Source of the DNA: Shewanella vesiculosa
Lineage (GTDB): Bacteria; Pseudomonadota; Gammaproteobacteria; Enterobacterales; Shewanellaceae
Assembly (NCBI RefSeq): GCF_021560015.1
Contig: NZ_CP073588.1
Span: 2,790,001 to 2,854,000 of the forward strand
Length of the DNA stretch: 64,000 bases
Direction: 5' to 3'
Within the stretch, counting starts at the first letter, position 1. Each line of letters begins with the position of its first letter. The notes beneath the pieces are model-generated. The model was not told the origin of the DNA. It ran no database searches and saw nothing but the letters and a program-made list of their open reading frames with translations. Below are positions 46,808 through 57,144 of the stretch, one piece after another. Both the position numbers and the translations under genes were made by a program.

Positions 46808-48247
46808 ATGTTAAAACCCGTGCTTATATCATTTGCCGTCATCATGACGGCTATGCCAGCGATGAATGCCTACTCGGCGACAACACAAGAATTGTTTTCT
46901 GAGCCTAAAGACGTAAAAGAAGTAAAGAATGAACTTCGGCATTTCACACCAGTACAATTGATAACGTCAATTGAAGACAATAAAATTCTTTCCAAAGAAG
47001 TGAAAGGTAAACTGATTAGAACTAACTATGAATTGCCACCGTCTTATATGCCGGCTCATTTAATCAATAACTATAAAAACCAGCTCAACGCATTAAATAC
47101 CAATATCCTCTTTGAATGCGAGCAAGCAAGTTGCGGCAATGAAGATAAATTAGTCAAATTTATAAAACCGCTCAATGATATTTCAGACGGATCGCCATCG
47201 TTAATTACTGCCTATATCACCCTTCCAAAAAAACAAGTTTATGTGTCTATATATGCAGCTGGTAGGAAGCGCGCCACCAACTTAGAGATCGATATTATCG
47301 AAGTAATAGAAGAGCCGTTAGATTTAGTTACCACTGACCAAAACTATTTATCACAAGAGGTGAGTGAAATAACCGTTAAGGATAACAGCCAAAAAGATAC
47401 TAAAAACTCGGCTGACCACCCAATGCTAAGCCGAATTCCAGGTGCTTATATACAAAAATATATTACACATGGTTTTAACCAAGCCTCAGTGCTTGTCGGT
47501 GATAACTATAAAACCATGGAACTGGAAGGAAAAATTACTGATATTGCTTACATATTACCACGTACTTACTCAGAATTTGAAATTGACACAAATTATCAAC
47601 ATGCGTTAACTAAACTTGGTTTTACAGAGGTTTATGCCTGCTTAGGAAACTCTTGCGGTGATGATTCAAAATTAGAAAGAAAGATCGCATTACTTGCAAC
47701 GATTGGCTTTGACGAAAACCAATTTTATCGACTATACAAGTTAGATAGAGCTGAAGGTAATGTGTACGCTATGGTTTACGTCATTGGTTTTCCTGGCCAA
47801 TTGTCAGCAGAAATCAGGATCATTGAAGAAACTACATTAAACAATAATCGTGTAGGTATTGATTTGCAGGGATTAACCGATGAAATAGCCAAAACAGGCC
47901 ATGTGGCGCTAGACGGTTTGTTGTTTAAATATGATAGTGATGAACTATTACCAGAAGCTTATCCAATTGTAGAAGTGGTCGCTCAATACCTACAAACACA
48001 CCCTAAACAACTGTTTTATGTGGTAGGACATTCAGACGATCAAGGCTCGCAAGCTTATAACCAAACCTTGTCAGAAAAACGTGCGACGGCGATTAAAACC
48101 CGGTTGATTAAACAGTTCTCTATTTCTGCACAACAAGTTGAAGCTAAAGGAGTGGGTGAGTACTCACCTATAGCAAATAACCTTGATGAAAATGGCCAAA
48201 AGCAAAATCGCCGCGTTGAGTTGGTGATACGCTCTGACAATAAATAA
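46808..48247 (+). CDS. DUF4892/OmpA outer-membrane-associated protein
   Basis: About 479 residues. Signal peptide (cleavage near NAYSATT), then a DUF4892 domain (about 200-345: HPMLSRIPGAYIQKYITHGF, GKITDIAYILPRTYSE, VYACLGNSCGDD) and a C-terminal OmpA peptidoglycan-binding domain (LFKYDSDELLPEAYPIVEVV, GHSDDQGSQAYNQTLSEKRA, QNRRVEL). The N-terminal 30-190 looks like a second, diverged DUF4892 unit with its own ECEQASCGNEDKL. Start at 46808 (GGGAG upstream). Likely periplasmic, anchored to murein. Confidence 0.85.
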   Translation: MLKPVLISFAVIMTAMPAMNAYSATTQELFSEPKDVKEVKNELRHFTPVQLITSIEDNKILSKEVKGKLIRTNYELPPSYMPAHLINNYKNQLNALNTNILFECEQASCGNEDKLVKFIKPLNDISDGSPSLITAYITLPKKQVYVSIYAAGRKRATNLEIDIIEVIEEPLDLVTTDQNYLSQEVSEITVKDNSQKDTKNSADHPMLSRIPGAYIQKYITHGFNQASVLVGDNYKTMELEGKITDIAYILPRTYSEFEIDTNYQHALTKLGFTEVYACLGNSCGDDSKLERKIALLATIGFDENQFYRLYKLDRAEGNVYAMVYVIGFPGQLSAEIRIIEETTLNNNRVGIDLQGLTDEIAKTGHVALDGLLFKYDSDELLPEAYPIVEVVAQYLQTHPKQLFYVVGHSDDQGSQAYNQTLSEKRATAIKTRLIKQFSISAQQVEAKGVGEYSPIANNLDENGQKQNRRVELVIRSDNK

Positions 48248-48290
48248 CCGACATATAAACCTTACATAGTAAACAATTGTAAGTTCCCCC

Positions 48291-48316
48291 AAAAAGGTAG
48301 TCTTGGCTACCTTTTT
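48291..48316 (+). terminator. Rho-independent terminator
   Basis: AAAAAGGTAG and CTACCTTTTT form a perfect ten-base stem with a six-base loop, 44 bases after the OmpA-like gene. Confidence 0.85.
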
Positions 48317-48490
48317 GCTCTTTGCATTTCTCATCCATTGATACAAATACATTTATAGACATTATTACTCAGCATATTAATACGGTGCAGAAGCACGTTA
48401 GGAAAGATAATCATATTAAGTAGATATTTTTTTTATTGGTAGATTTGGACTAAAGTAAAACAAGGCAATGCGATTTTGTGCGGAGAAGCA

Positions 48491-51400
48491 ATGGATAGTT
48501 TTTTCAGTTTGATGAGCAACGCCGTGTTATTACTGGCTCTTGTGGTTATTTATGATGCAATTACGCTACAAAACATCGTTTCCCCAAAATATAAAGATGT
48601 CTTAAGTGGCATTTTTATCGGCATGATTACGGTGAGTTTAATGATCAATCCTTGGGAATTTCGTCAAGGAATTTTTTTTGATGCTCGCTGGATTTTATTG
48701 AGTTTAAGTGGTCTGTTTTTTGGTTTTATTCCGACATTGATTGGCTCTTTACTCGCTGCATGGTTTCGTATTTATCAAGGTGGTGCGGGGGTATTTGCTG
48801 GTACATTAATTATTTTCATCAGTTCTGCCATTGGCTTAGGTTGGCGATACTGGATTCAATCATCAAACAAGCAGATAAACTGGAAAAACTTACTACTAAT
48901 GAGCCTGGTAGTAGAATTAGCCGCGTTATTCAATGTATTATTAATACCTGTTGCAGATAAATACGACATCATCCTCACTATCAGCCCTACCATACTTACA
49001 GTGTATACCTGTGGCTCCATGCTATTAGGATTACTGTTAAAACAGCATCAGCAAAGACAGCAATTAGCACAAGAACTGCAGCATAATAAATCCCTTCTTG
49101 AAACCGAAAAAAACCTATTACAAAGTATCATTGATGGCATTCCCGATATTATTTTCTATAAATCGATCGATGGGATCTATTTAGGCTGTAATAAAGCATT
49201 TGCTGAACTATTAAAACTCAAACCTGAACAAATTAAATATCATAAAGATAGTGACCTCTTTGATGAGCAACAAACAAATAAGTTTATCGAAGCAGACCGT
49301 TTTGTTTTACAGAAAAAACAACCATGGAGAAATGAAGAATGGATTACAACATCTGATGGTATTGCACACATATTTAGCACCCAGAAAACACCTTTTACAG
49401 ACTCATTAGGACACATTAACGGCATTGTTGGGGTTGGACGAGATCTCGCCTATCGAAAACACATTGAAAAACAATTACGTCGCAGTGAAACAACTTACCG
49501 CAACATTATTAGTACTGCCCAAGATGGCTTTTTAATCACCTCACTTGAAGGCAATATCATTGAAGCAAATCAAAGCTTTGTAAATATGACCGGTTACAGC
49601 ATGAAAGAGCTAATAAACATGCCCATTAACCAAATTGAAACCAGTAACCAGCATCAATTTTCTGATGAAAATATCGACAGAGCTAAGCGAAAAAAACGTT
49701 TACACTTCACTTCGCTTCATCGACATAAACAAGGCCATTTATTTCATGTTGAGGTGAATATTAGCTTTTGGGATAGTGATGAAGGAATGTTTTTCTGTTT
49801 TGTTAGAGACATATCAGAACGTATTAATGCCGAACAAAAGCTATTACGCAGTGAATCTAAATTCAGACAAATTTTTGAAAAAATCCCCGCAATATCCGTC
49901 CAAGGCTATGATAAAGATCGCTCGGTCATTTTTTGGAATCATGCCAGTGAAAAACTGTATGGCTATACCAAAGAACAGGCCATGGGTAAAAAACTAGAAG
50001 ATCTCATTATTCCTCTGCCATATCGGGAGCATGTGATAAATAATGTTAACGCGTGGATAAATGATGGTATCCCGATCCCTGCGGAAGAATTACTTCTAAG
50101 GCATGCTGATGGCAGCAATGTTGCCGTTTATTCATCTCATGCATTAATGAACAATGCCGACAACGAAGCAGAAATGTACTGCATCGATATCGATTTAAGC
50201 GCCCAAAAAAAGGCAGAAGAACAAGCTCTCACTCTGTCACAAGCAATAGAGCAAAGCCCCATATCAATGATATTAACTAATATCGACAGCAAAATTGAAT
50301 ATGTTAATAGTGCATTTGAAAGGATTTCAGGCTATAGCGCCAGTGACGTTATTGGTCAGGATGCCAGTATATTGAAGTCAGGATTAACCCCTAAGTCACT
50401 TTATAAGGAATTATGGGATACCATTTCTAGAGGGGATGCGTGGCAAGGTGAACTGCAAAATAAAAAGAAAAATGGCGATATTTTTTGGGAACACGCACAT
50501 ATCGCACCTATTTTTGATAACGTTGGCGTCGCTAAACATTATTTAGCTCTAAAACAGGATGTGACTCAATATAAGCTGCAAGAAGAGCGAATAATTCAAC
50601 AGGCTCACTACGATAGCTTAACAGGCTTGCCCAACAGACTACTCTCACTCGAGAGATTATCGCAAATGCTCAAAGATGCGTTTCGAAGCCAAAATAATGT
50701 CGCGGTATTATTTTTAGATTTAGACGATTTTAAAAAAGTGAATGATTCCTTGGGCCACTCTATTGGTGATGAACTATTAGTCCAAGCCGCTGCTCGATTA
50801 AAAAACACGATATCAAATAATGATCTCGTAGGTAGGTTAGGCGGCGATGAGTTTATCATTATATTGGGCAATATTAACTCGCCCGCTGAAGTTGAAGTTA
50901 TGGCCACTAAAATGCTCAAACGATTTTACCAACCTTTTGTGCTCAACAATCGTGAGTTAGTGTCTACGGTCAGTATTGGTATAGCTCTTTATCCGCATAA
51001 CAGCGAAGACCCTAAAGAGCTACTTAGACAGGCAGATTCTGCCATGTATTATTCAAAGGACCGCGGTAGAAATACCTATAATTTCTATACCCACCAAATG
51101 GACCAGGATATAAATCGACGTCTAAGAGTTGAAGAGCAATTACGTAATGCTCTGAAACGAAAAGAATTCGAGGTTTACTTTCAGCCACTTGTAGAAATAA
51201 AAAGTCGTAAAATTATTGGTGCTGAGGCGCTTTTACGCTGGAAAAATGCATTACTCGGCCAAGTAACACCAGATGAATTCATTCCTATTGCGGAACAAAC
51301 CGGACTGATCATCCCTATCGGTCAATATGTTATTGATATTGCATTTAATGCCACGAAAAAATGGCAGCAACAGTTTCAGTCTCAATTTAAAATTGCTATC

Positions 51401-51901
51401 AATGTTTCCCCTAAGCAATTTAGGGAAAATACCTTTATTGATATGCTTAAAATGCAGCTTGAGAAACACCAGATCCACGTCAGTTGTGTAGAACTTGAAA
51501 TCACCGAAGGGGTATTACTTAATGGTGACCCGATTATCAATAGTAACTTAACCAGCATAAATGATATTGGTGTCAGCATCTCGATGGATGATTTTGGTAC
51601 TGGATATTCGTCACTCAGTTATCTGCGTAGTTATCCGTTTGACACCTTAAAAGTAGATAAAAGTTTCATTAATGATATTACCGTTGATCCTGGCGATCTG
51701 GAACTTGTCGGGGCAGCGATCGCCATGGGACATGGACTTAACTTAAAGGTTGTTGCTGAAGGTATAGAAACTGAAGAACAGTATCATCTGCTACGTTCAT
51801 TAAAATGTGATTATGGTCAGGGCTACTTATTCAGTAAGCCATTACCTAGAGCTGAATTTGAGGAACTGCTACAAACACAGGTAAAATCAGCTGATCAATA
51901 A
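48491..51901 (+). CDS. Sensory protein: 5TMR-LYT, four PAS, GGDEF and EAL domains
   Basis: About 1136 residues. Five or six membrane helices of the 5TMR-LYT type (about 1-185), then PAS domains at about 213-330, 335-455, 460-575 and 580-700 (the second opens TYRNIISTAQDGFLIT), a GGDEF domain with intact RLGGDEF near 786, and an EAL domain with GAEALLRWKN near 911 and DDFGTGYSSLSYLRSYP. Both catalytic motifs look intact, so it may synthesise and degrade cyclic di-GMP. The ATG at 48491 has GGAG five bases upstream; the frame starts at a TTG at 48476. Confidence 0.93.
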   Translation: MDSFFSLMSNAVLLLALVVIYDAITLQNIVSPKYKDVLSGIFIGMITVSLMINPWEFRQGIFFDARWILLSLSGLFFGFIPTLIGSLLAAWFRIYQGGAGVFAGTLIIFISSAIGLGWRYWIQSSNKQINWKNLLLMSLVVELAALFNVLLIPVADKYDIILTISPTILTVYTCGSMLLGLLLKQHQQRQQLAQELQHNKSLLETEKNLLQSIIDGIPDIIFYKSIDGIYLGCNKAFAELLKLKPEQIKYHKDSDLFDEQQTNKFIEADRFVLQKKQPWRNEEWITTSDGIAHIFSTQKTPFTDSLGHINGIVGVGRDLAYRKHIEKQLRRSETTYRNIISTAQDGFLITSLEGNIIEANQSFVNMTGYSMKELINMPINQIETSNQHQFSDENIDRAKRKKRLHFTSLHRHKQGHLFHVEVNISFWDSDEGMFFCFVRDISERINAEQKLLRSESKFRQIFEKIPAISVQGYDKDRSVIFWNHASEKLYGYTKEQAMGKKLEDLIIPLPYREHVINNVNAWINDGIPIPAEELLLRHADGSNVAVYSSHALMNNADNEAEMYCIDIDLSAQKKAEEQALTLSQAIEQSPISMILTNIDSKIEYVNSAFERISGYSASDVIGQDASILKSGLTPKSLYKELWDTISRGDAWQGELQNKKKNGDIFWEHAHIAPIFDNVGVAKHYLALKQDVTQYKLQEERIIQQAHYDSLTGLPNRLLSLERLSQMLKDAFRSQNNVAVLFLDLDDFKKVNDSLGHSIGDELLVQAAARLKNTISNNDLVGRLGGDEFIIILGNINSPAEVEVMATKMLKRFYQPFVLNNRELVSTVSIGIALYPHNSEDPKELLRQADSAMYYSKDRGRNTYNFYTHQMDQDINRRLRVEEQLRNALKRKEFEVYFQPLVEIKSRKIIGAEALLRWKNALLGQVTPDEFIPIAEQTGLIIPIGQYVIDIAFNATKKWQQQFQSQFKIAINVSPKQFRENTFIDMLKMQLEKHQIHVSCVELEITEGVLLNGDPIINSNLTSINDIGVSISMDDFGTGYSSLSYLRSYPFDTLKVDKSFINDITVDPGDLELVGAAIAMGHGLNLKVVAEGIETEEQYHLLRSLKCDYGQGYLFSKPLPRAEFEELLQTQVKSADQ

Positions 51902-51926
51902 CATGTTTAATCATGCAAAAATCAAA

Positions 51927-51958
51927 AATGCCTGTCAGCTCGCTGACAGGCATTAATA
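51927..51958. terminator. Terminator between the c-di-GMP gene and pyrC
   Basis: AATGCCTGTCAGC and its perfect complement form a 13-base stem with a two-base loop, followed by AATAAT. It lies between convergent genes. Confidence 0.7.
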
Positions 51959-52049
51959 ATTCGATTCGACAATTAAGCTATTTCCACTTAATTACTCACG
52001 ATAATAAACAGCATGCTGCGTTAATTATCTGGCTAGCTTGGTGATTAAA

Positions 52050-53085
52050 TTAAGCGGTTTTCACTTTCCAATTGACCGTTTGGCCAGCAAAAAATGGCAC
52101 GATAGGGCTACCGTTAGGTAAAATAATCTCTTCTGGTACTGTCCATTCTTGTTTGACTAACGTTACGATACCTGTATTACGTGGCAGACCATAAAAGTCT
52201 GCGCCATGTAAGCTGGCAAAACCTTCGAGCTTATCTAAGACACCCAAGTGATCAAATACTTGAGCATATAGTTCTAACGCACTCCAGGCACTGTAACAGC
52301 CTGCGCAGCCACAAGACTCTTTGCGGTGTTTTTCATGTGGTGCTGAATCGGTGCCTAAAAAAGAACTTACTTGAACCAGTCGCCACTGCAGCTTGCAAAG
52401 CATGCTGGTGAATGTTGCGTTTTAATACGGGTAAACAAAAGTTATGCGGACGAATACCACCTACTAACATATCGTTACGGTTTAACAATAAATGCTGTGG
52501 TGTAATGGTTGCGGCAACATTAGCAGAAGCACCGGCAACAAATTCAGCCGCCTCTTTTGTGGTGATATGCTCAAACACGACTTTAAGGCTAGGAATAGCT
52601 TCGACAATACGCGATAAGTAGCGATCGATAAATAACTTTTCACGATCAAAAATATCAATATGCGATTCGGTCACTTCGCCATGCACCAGTAATAATATAC
52701 CTTGCTGCGCCATCACCTCAAATATTGGGAATAACTCATCTAATGCTTTAACTGCGGCATCGGAATTGGTTGTCGCCCCAGCAGGGTATAATTTGCAAGC
52801 TACAACACCTGCCGCTTTCGCATCAATAATGTCTTGAGCGCTGGTATTATTGGTTAAAAATAGCGTCATTAATGGCTTAAAGTCACTTCCACTTGGACGA
52901 GCGGCTAAGATACGCTCCTTATAAGCCATAGCCATAGCAGCTGTCGTCACTGGTGGAACTAAATTCGGCATCACAATGGCGCGTTTAAATAATCTAGCTG
53001 TAGCCGGAACCGTCTCACCTAACATGTCCCCATCTCGAAAATGAAGATGCCAATCATCGGGAGCGGTTAAGGTAATGTGCGTCAT
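52050..53085 (-). pseudogene. pyrC: Dihydroorotase PyrC interrupted by a one-base frameshift
   Basis: Two frames (52333-53085 and 52050-52403) make one dihydroorotase of about 345 residues. The first part has the zinc site [10 protein letters not shown], carboxy-Lys region [17 protein letters not shown] and FEHIT. After the break the second part continues [14 protein letters not shown], with the catalytic Asp, and the proper C-terminus. The break is a run of six T (plus-strand A run 52357-52362) where five would keep the frame ([10 protein letters not shown]). PyrC makes dihydroorotate for pyrimidine synthesis and should be needed, so a sequencing error is likely. Confidence 0.88.
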
Positions 53086-53266
53086 GTGGGTTCCTTGGCT
53101 TAAATAACAAATTGTTAGCTGTTATTGTGCCTGAATTCGGATTTTCTTAATAGATGCATAATTTGAACGCAGACTTTTCTATATCAAAAAATCAGCCTAT
53201 GTTGACGAATAGATCTAGGAATATGTCGCTATGCTATTATGTTAAAAGGACGTTTTTTATAAAGAG

Positions 53267-54280
53267 ATGACATTGTTAACTAATATCGGATCAAAATTCC
53301 TGCTTAATACATGCCTTATTATCGCCAGTATTATGGCGATAATAGCGATTTCTGGCTGCGACAAAATGGTGGTAATGAAAACGCCTGATCATCTGCAGCG
53401 ACTGGTTAATGAGACGCTCATTGATGGCGTTCTATCAAGCGATGCCAGCATAGCAGTGACATTAAGCAGAAGCCGTGCATTATCGATATGGCAAGTTGCG
53501 ACTGGCAAATTATTGCAGCAATGGTCTGACGATGACTTTGATGAAACCAATTACCTCGTGGCGTTGTCAGCGAATAAACATTACCTTGCGACGGCCAGTA
53601 AACACCAAATATCTATTTTTAACCTTAACACAGGAAAGTTAGACATACGTTGGTTCGCTCAGGGTTTCAATCCTGATGCCAGTATTTCGAGCCTTGCTCT
53701 GAGCCAAACAGGCAGTACTATTTTGGTGGGGATGAATGATGGCTCAATTACTGTGATCCAAAGGAGCAGCATGACAATGTCATTATTTAAACAACATAGC
53801 GCTGCCGTTAATCATGTTGAGCTATCCAATTTTGAACAACAAGTACTATCGACTGGGATTGATGGCGATGCACACATTTGGGCCACGTATAGCGGTGAAT
53901 TAATAAGCAGCTTTTCTCGCCCGCAGCAGATCACTAGCGTGAGTTTTGATGAAGCCAATCGACGCTTGTTCATTGCTGATGCCCTCGATAATAATGTCAT
54001 TATCGATACTCAAACCACGCAACCCATTAGCCAACTTGATTACCTTGAACGTTACCGCTATTTTCGACAGGCGTTGTTCATTAACCATGGTAAAAACCTA
54101 ATTACTGCGACCTCAAAACAAAGTGTTATCTATTGGGATGCCGACTCAGGAAAAGAGCTTTCTCATTGGGACATTACCGCTTATAACGCTGGTACAACCG
54201 TATTTTCAATGGTGCTACAAACCAATGGAAAATTATTAACCCTAAGCTCAGACGGCGCGCTTGAAACCTGGAGTTTATGA
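53267..54280 (+). CDS. WD40-like repeat lipoprotein
   Basis: A 337-residue predicted lipoprotein (lipobox ISGC near residue 29). The mature part has about six diverged WD40-type blades such as LSRSRALSIWQVATGKLLQQW, ISIFNLNTGKLDIRW and HAAVNHVELSN-like turns ending in GALETWSL. Probably a periplasmic beta-propeller. No enzyme function is implied. ATG with AAAGAG upstream. Confidence 0.75.
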   Translation: MTLLTNIGSKFLLNTCLIIASIMAIIAISGCDKMVVMKTPDHLQRLVNETLIDGVLSSDASIAVTLSRSRALSIWQVATGKLLQQWSDDDFDETNYLVALSANKHYLATASKHQISIFNLNTGKLDIRWFAQGFNPDASISSLALSQTGSTILVGMNDGSITVIQRSSMTMSLFKQHSAAVNHVELSNFEQQVLSTGIDGDAHIWATYSGELISSFSRPQQITSVSFDEANRRLFIADALDNNVIIDTQTTQPISQLDYLERYRYFRQALFINHGKNLITATSKQSVIYWDADSGKELSHWDITAYNAGTTVFSMVLQTNGKLLTLSSDGALETWSL

Positions 54281-54485
54281 GTGAGTATTGACATGGAATT
54301 ATCAATGATAAGTAGCAATATTGTGGTTGTTTTGGCTAGCACTATGATGCAATAAACCTCGTAGAAAATTAAATTTTGCTGGTGAGTTCAAAGATCTGTT
54401 TATATATTAAATCGACATAAACAATAATCTTGCATGTACAAACTAAACTCAGTATATATAGCATATGCTATAAATGAGGTGCTAA

Positions 54486-54770
54486 ATGGCAAGACCCAAA
54501 ATCCCCCGAACCATATGTGGTCAATTAGCCAATATTTGCTTTAAGCCTAATGGTATTCCTATGGTGCAATTAGAGCAGGTTCCACTTGCAGAAGATGAAA
54601 TTGAAGCTTTGCGCTTAGTTGACTTGCTAGGAATGCAGCAGCAAGAAGCCGCTAAGTCGATGGGAATATCCCGCCAAACTTTGGCTAACTTAGTGAAAGG
54701 AGCTCGATATAAAGTGGTTGATAGCCTTATTTATGGCAAAGCGTTGATGACAAATATATCAACTAAATAG
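54486..54770 (+). CDS. DUF134-family DNA-binding-like protein
   Basis: A 94-residue protein opening MARPKIPRTICG, the DUF134 signature, with a helix-turn-helix AAKSMGISRQTLANLVKGAR. The family is thought to regulate metal or iron-sulfur related genes, often next to redox genes. Here it precedes a Fur-family gene and the persulfide reductase gene on the same strand. Confidence 0.88.
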   Translation: MARPKIPRTICGQLANICFKPNGIPMVQLEQVPLAEDEIEALRLVDLLGMQQQEAAKSMGISRQTLANLVKGARYKVVDSLIYGKALMTNISTK

Positions 54771-54811
54771 TAAACACTGGTAACACGCATTGGCGTGTTT
54801 AGGTAAGTCTA

Positions 54812-55240
54812 ATGCAAGCAGTATTAAAAGACTCTGGCCTCAAAATAACCACACAAAGATGTAAGTTACTTGAGTTTTTAACTCAAGTCGATGAGCAGCA
54901 TTTCACAGTAGAAAATATCTATCAGGGGTTAAATGCTCGGGGAGAAGCAATTGGCCTTAATTCTGTATATCGAATTATGACCCATTTTGAGCGGGCTGGC
55001 CTCGTTGTTAGACGACTATTTGAATCTGAAAGTGCCGTTTATGAACTCAATAATAAGCCCCGCCATGATCATTTACTTTGCTTAACTTGCGGTAAGTTAA
55101 TTGATTTTATCGATCCCTTGATTGAGCTGCGCTTAGGGTTAGCGGCAGAGCATCACGGTATGAGTATTCATCACCATAGCCTCAATATGTATGGTTATTG
55201 CTTTAATTGCCAACATGCACTTGACAAAAAAATCAGATAA
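54812..55240 (+). CDS. Fur-family metalloregulator
   Basis: A 142-residue Fur-like protein: N-terminal winged helix (KITTQRCKLLEFLTQ, NSVYRIMTHFERAGLVVR), then HDHLLCLTCGKLIDF and HHHSLNMYGYCFNC with two CxxC pairs for structural zinc. More similar in length to Fur/PerR than to Zur, but the exact metal cannot be told. Lies 41 bases after DUF134 and 58 bases before the persulfide reductase, so it may control that gene. Confidence 0.88.
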   Translation: MQAVLKDSGLKITTQRCKLLEFLTQVDEQHFTVENIYQGLNARGEAIGLNSVYRIMTHFERAGLVVRRLFESESAVYELNNKPRHDHLLCLTCGKLIDFIDPLIELRLGLAAEHHGMSIHHHSLNMYGYCFNCQHALDKKIR

Positions 55241-55298
55241 ACAGAAAACCTAATAAATAGTCACTTCATTATTAATCAATTTTTTCTTGGAGACAGCT

Positions 55299-57008
55299 AT
55301 GACTAAAATAGTCATTATTGGTGGTGTTGCCGGTGGTGCATCTGCAGCAGCAAGAGCAAGACGGGTATCTGAAACGGCTGAAATCATCATGCTAGAGCGT
55401 GGCGAGTTTGTTTCATTTGCCAACTGCGGTTTGCCATACCATATAAGCGGCGAAATCGAATCGCGCGACTCACTATTACTGCAAACACCAGAAAGCTTCA
55501 AGTCACGTTTCAATATTGATGTGCGTGTATTGAACGAAGTAATTGCTATCGACAGACACGCAAAGCAACTTAACGTACGTAACCTTATTACTAATGAAAC
55601 ATATCTAGAGTCTTACGATAAACTATTACTCAGTCCAGGTGCATCCCCCATTAAGCCTCCAATCAGTGGCATTAATCATCATTTTGTTCATAGCCTACGT
55701 AATATTCCTGATATGGATAAAGTGTTGTCTACCCTTTTACTGCATAAACCTAAACACGCTACTGTGGTGGGTGGAGGTTTTATTGGTTTAGAAATGGTAG
55801 AAGCGTTACGCCATCTAGGATTAGAAGTGAGCTTGCTCGAACTTGCTGACCAGGTAATGGGGCCAGTAGATATTGAAATGGCCAATATGCTGCACCAAAA
55901 GCTTGTCGATAACGGGGTTGATTTACGCTTAAAAACAGGCTTGGCCGCTGTCAATGATTGCCCAATTAAACTCTCTGAAGCCGATAATACTGATGACTAC
56001 GATAAACCTCTCTCTCCCCATTACCATTTGACATTAGACTTAACAGATAACAATACCTTAGCAACAGATTTAGTCATTCTCGCCATTGGTGTAAAACCAG
56101 AAACTCGCTTGGCCTCTGAGTGCGGTTTAGTATTGGGGCCGCTGGGTGGTATTGCGGTTGATGCTGGGATGCAAACCTCTGATGCTGATATTTATGCTGT
56201 TGGTGATGCTATCGAAACAGCTGATTTTGTGACTGGTAAGCCGACACTGATCCCACTTGCAGGGCCAGCAAACCGCCAAGGCAGATTAGCCGCAGATAAC
56301 ATGCTCGGGGGGAAGAAATTATATCGTGCGACTCAAGGCACAGCTATCTGTAAGCTTTTTGATATGGCCATATCCTCTACTGGATTAAATGAAAAAAGTT
56401 TACTCAAGCAAGCTATCCCTTATGAAAAAATCTATGTGCACACTGCCAGTCATGCCAGTTATTATCCTGGGGCGCATCCTATTACCTTGAAATTATTATT
56501 TTGTCCTGATTCTGGCCGTATTTTAGGCGCTCAGGCCACGGGAATTGATGGCGTAGATAAGCGTATAGACGTATTGGCCGTGGCACAACGTGCGGGCATG
56601 ACAGTGTATGATTTAGCCGACCTAGAACTGACTTACGCGCCTCCTTTTGGTTCTGCACGAGATGTGGTTAACCAAGCAGGCATGGTCGCTGCCAATGTAT
56701 TATTGGGTGATGAAGCTGTTTGTCATGTTCAAGATCTATATAACTTGACTGCAACACAAATGATTGTCGATGTACGAAATCCTGGTGAATTAACTGCGGT
56801 GGGTGCAATTGAGGGGGCGATTAATATTCCGCTACCAGAACTTCGAGATCGACTCAATGAGCTCCCAAAAGACAAAGAATTACTGGTGTTCTGCCAAGTC
56901 GGTTTACGCGGGCACGTTGCCTATTGCATGCTAGTCCAGCATGGTTTTAAAGTACGCAATCTCAGCGGCGGCTATAAGACCTACCAAATGGTTAATGCGC
57001 ATTTTTAG
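55299..57008 (+). CDS. NADH-dependent persulfide reductase type (CoA-disulfide reductase plus rhodanese)
   Basis: About 569 residues. FAD-binding GGVAGGASAAARARR at the N-terminus, active Cys43 in SFANCGLPYHISGEI, a second NADH-binding site VVGGGFIGLEMVEALRHLG, a CoA/dimer domain, and a C-terminal rhodanese domain with Cys near 532 in LVFCQVGLRGH. This is the architecture of Shewanella loihica Npsr and Bacillus CoADR-Rhd, which reduce persulfides and polysulfides. Start at 55299 (GGAG upstream) rather than 55287. Role in sulfane sulfur reduction fits a Shewanella. Confidence 0.9.
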   Translation: MTKIVIIGGVAGGASAAARARRVSETAEIIMLERGEFVSFANCGLPYHISGEIESRDSLLLQTPESFKSRFNIDVRVLNEVIAIDRHAKQLNVRNLITNETYLESYDKLLLSPGASPIKPPISGINHHFVHSLRNIPDMDKVLSTLLLHKPKHATVVGGGFIGLEMVEALRHLGLEVSLLELADQVMGPVDIEMANMLHQKLVDNGVDLRLKTGLAAVNDCPIKLSEADNTDDYDKPLSPHYHLTLDLTDNNTLATDLVILAIGVKPETRLASECGLVLGPLGGIAVDAGMQTSDADIYAVGDAIETADFVTGKPTLIPLAGPANRQGRLAADNMLGGKKLYRATQGTAICKLFDMAISSTGLNEKSLLKQAIPYEKIYVHTASHASYYPGAHPITLKLLFCPDSGRILGAQATGIDGVDKRIDVLAVAQRAGMTVYDLADLELTYAPPFGSARDVVNQAGMVAANVLLGDEAVCHVQDLYNLTATQMIVDVRNPGELTAVGAIEGAINIPLPELRDRLNELPKDKELLVFCQVGLRGHVAYCMLVQHGFKVRNLSGGYKTYQMVNAHF

Positions 57009-57067
57009 TCCATATAAAACGCTTAAATAAATACCTCAGCTAGTGTGCTTATTCTGTAAGTGATAAA

Positions 57068-57097
57068 ACAAAAACCAGCCTATTGGCTGGTTTTTAC
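57068..57097. terminator. Bidirectional terminator
   Basis: AAAACCAGCC and GGCTGGTTTT form a perfect stem with a four-base loop between the convergent persulfide reductase and lysS genes, with A- and T-runs on each side. Confidence 0.9.
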
Positions 57098-57144
57098 TTT
57101 TTTATTGTTAGGCGACTAACTCGACGGCTAGCCGACAAGTACAA

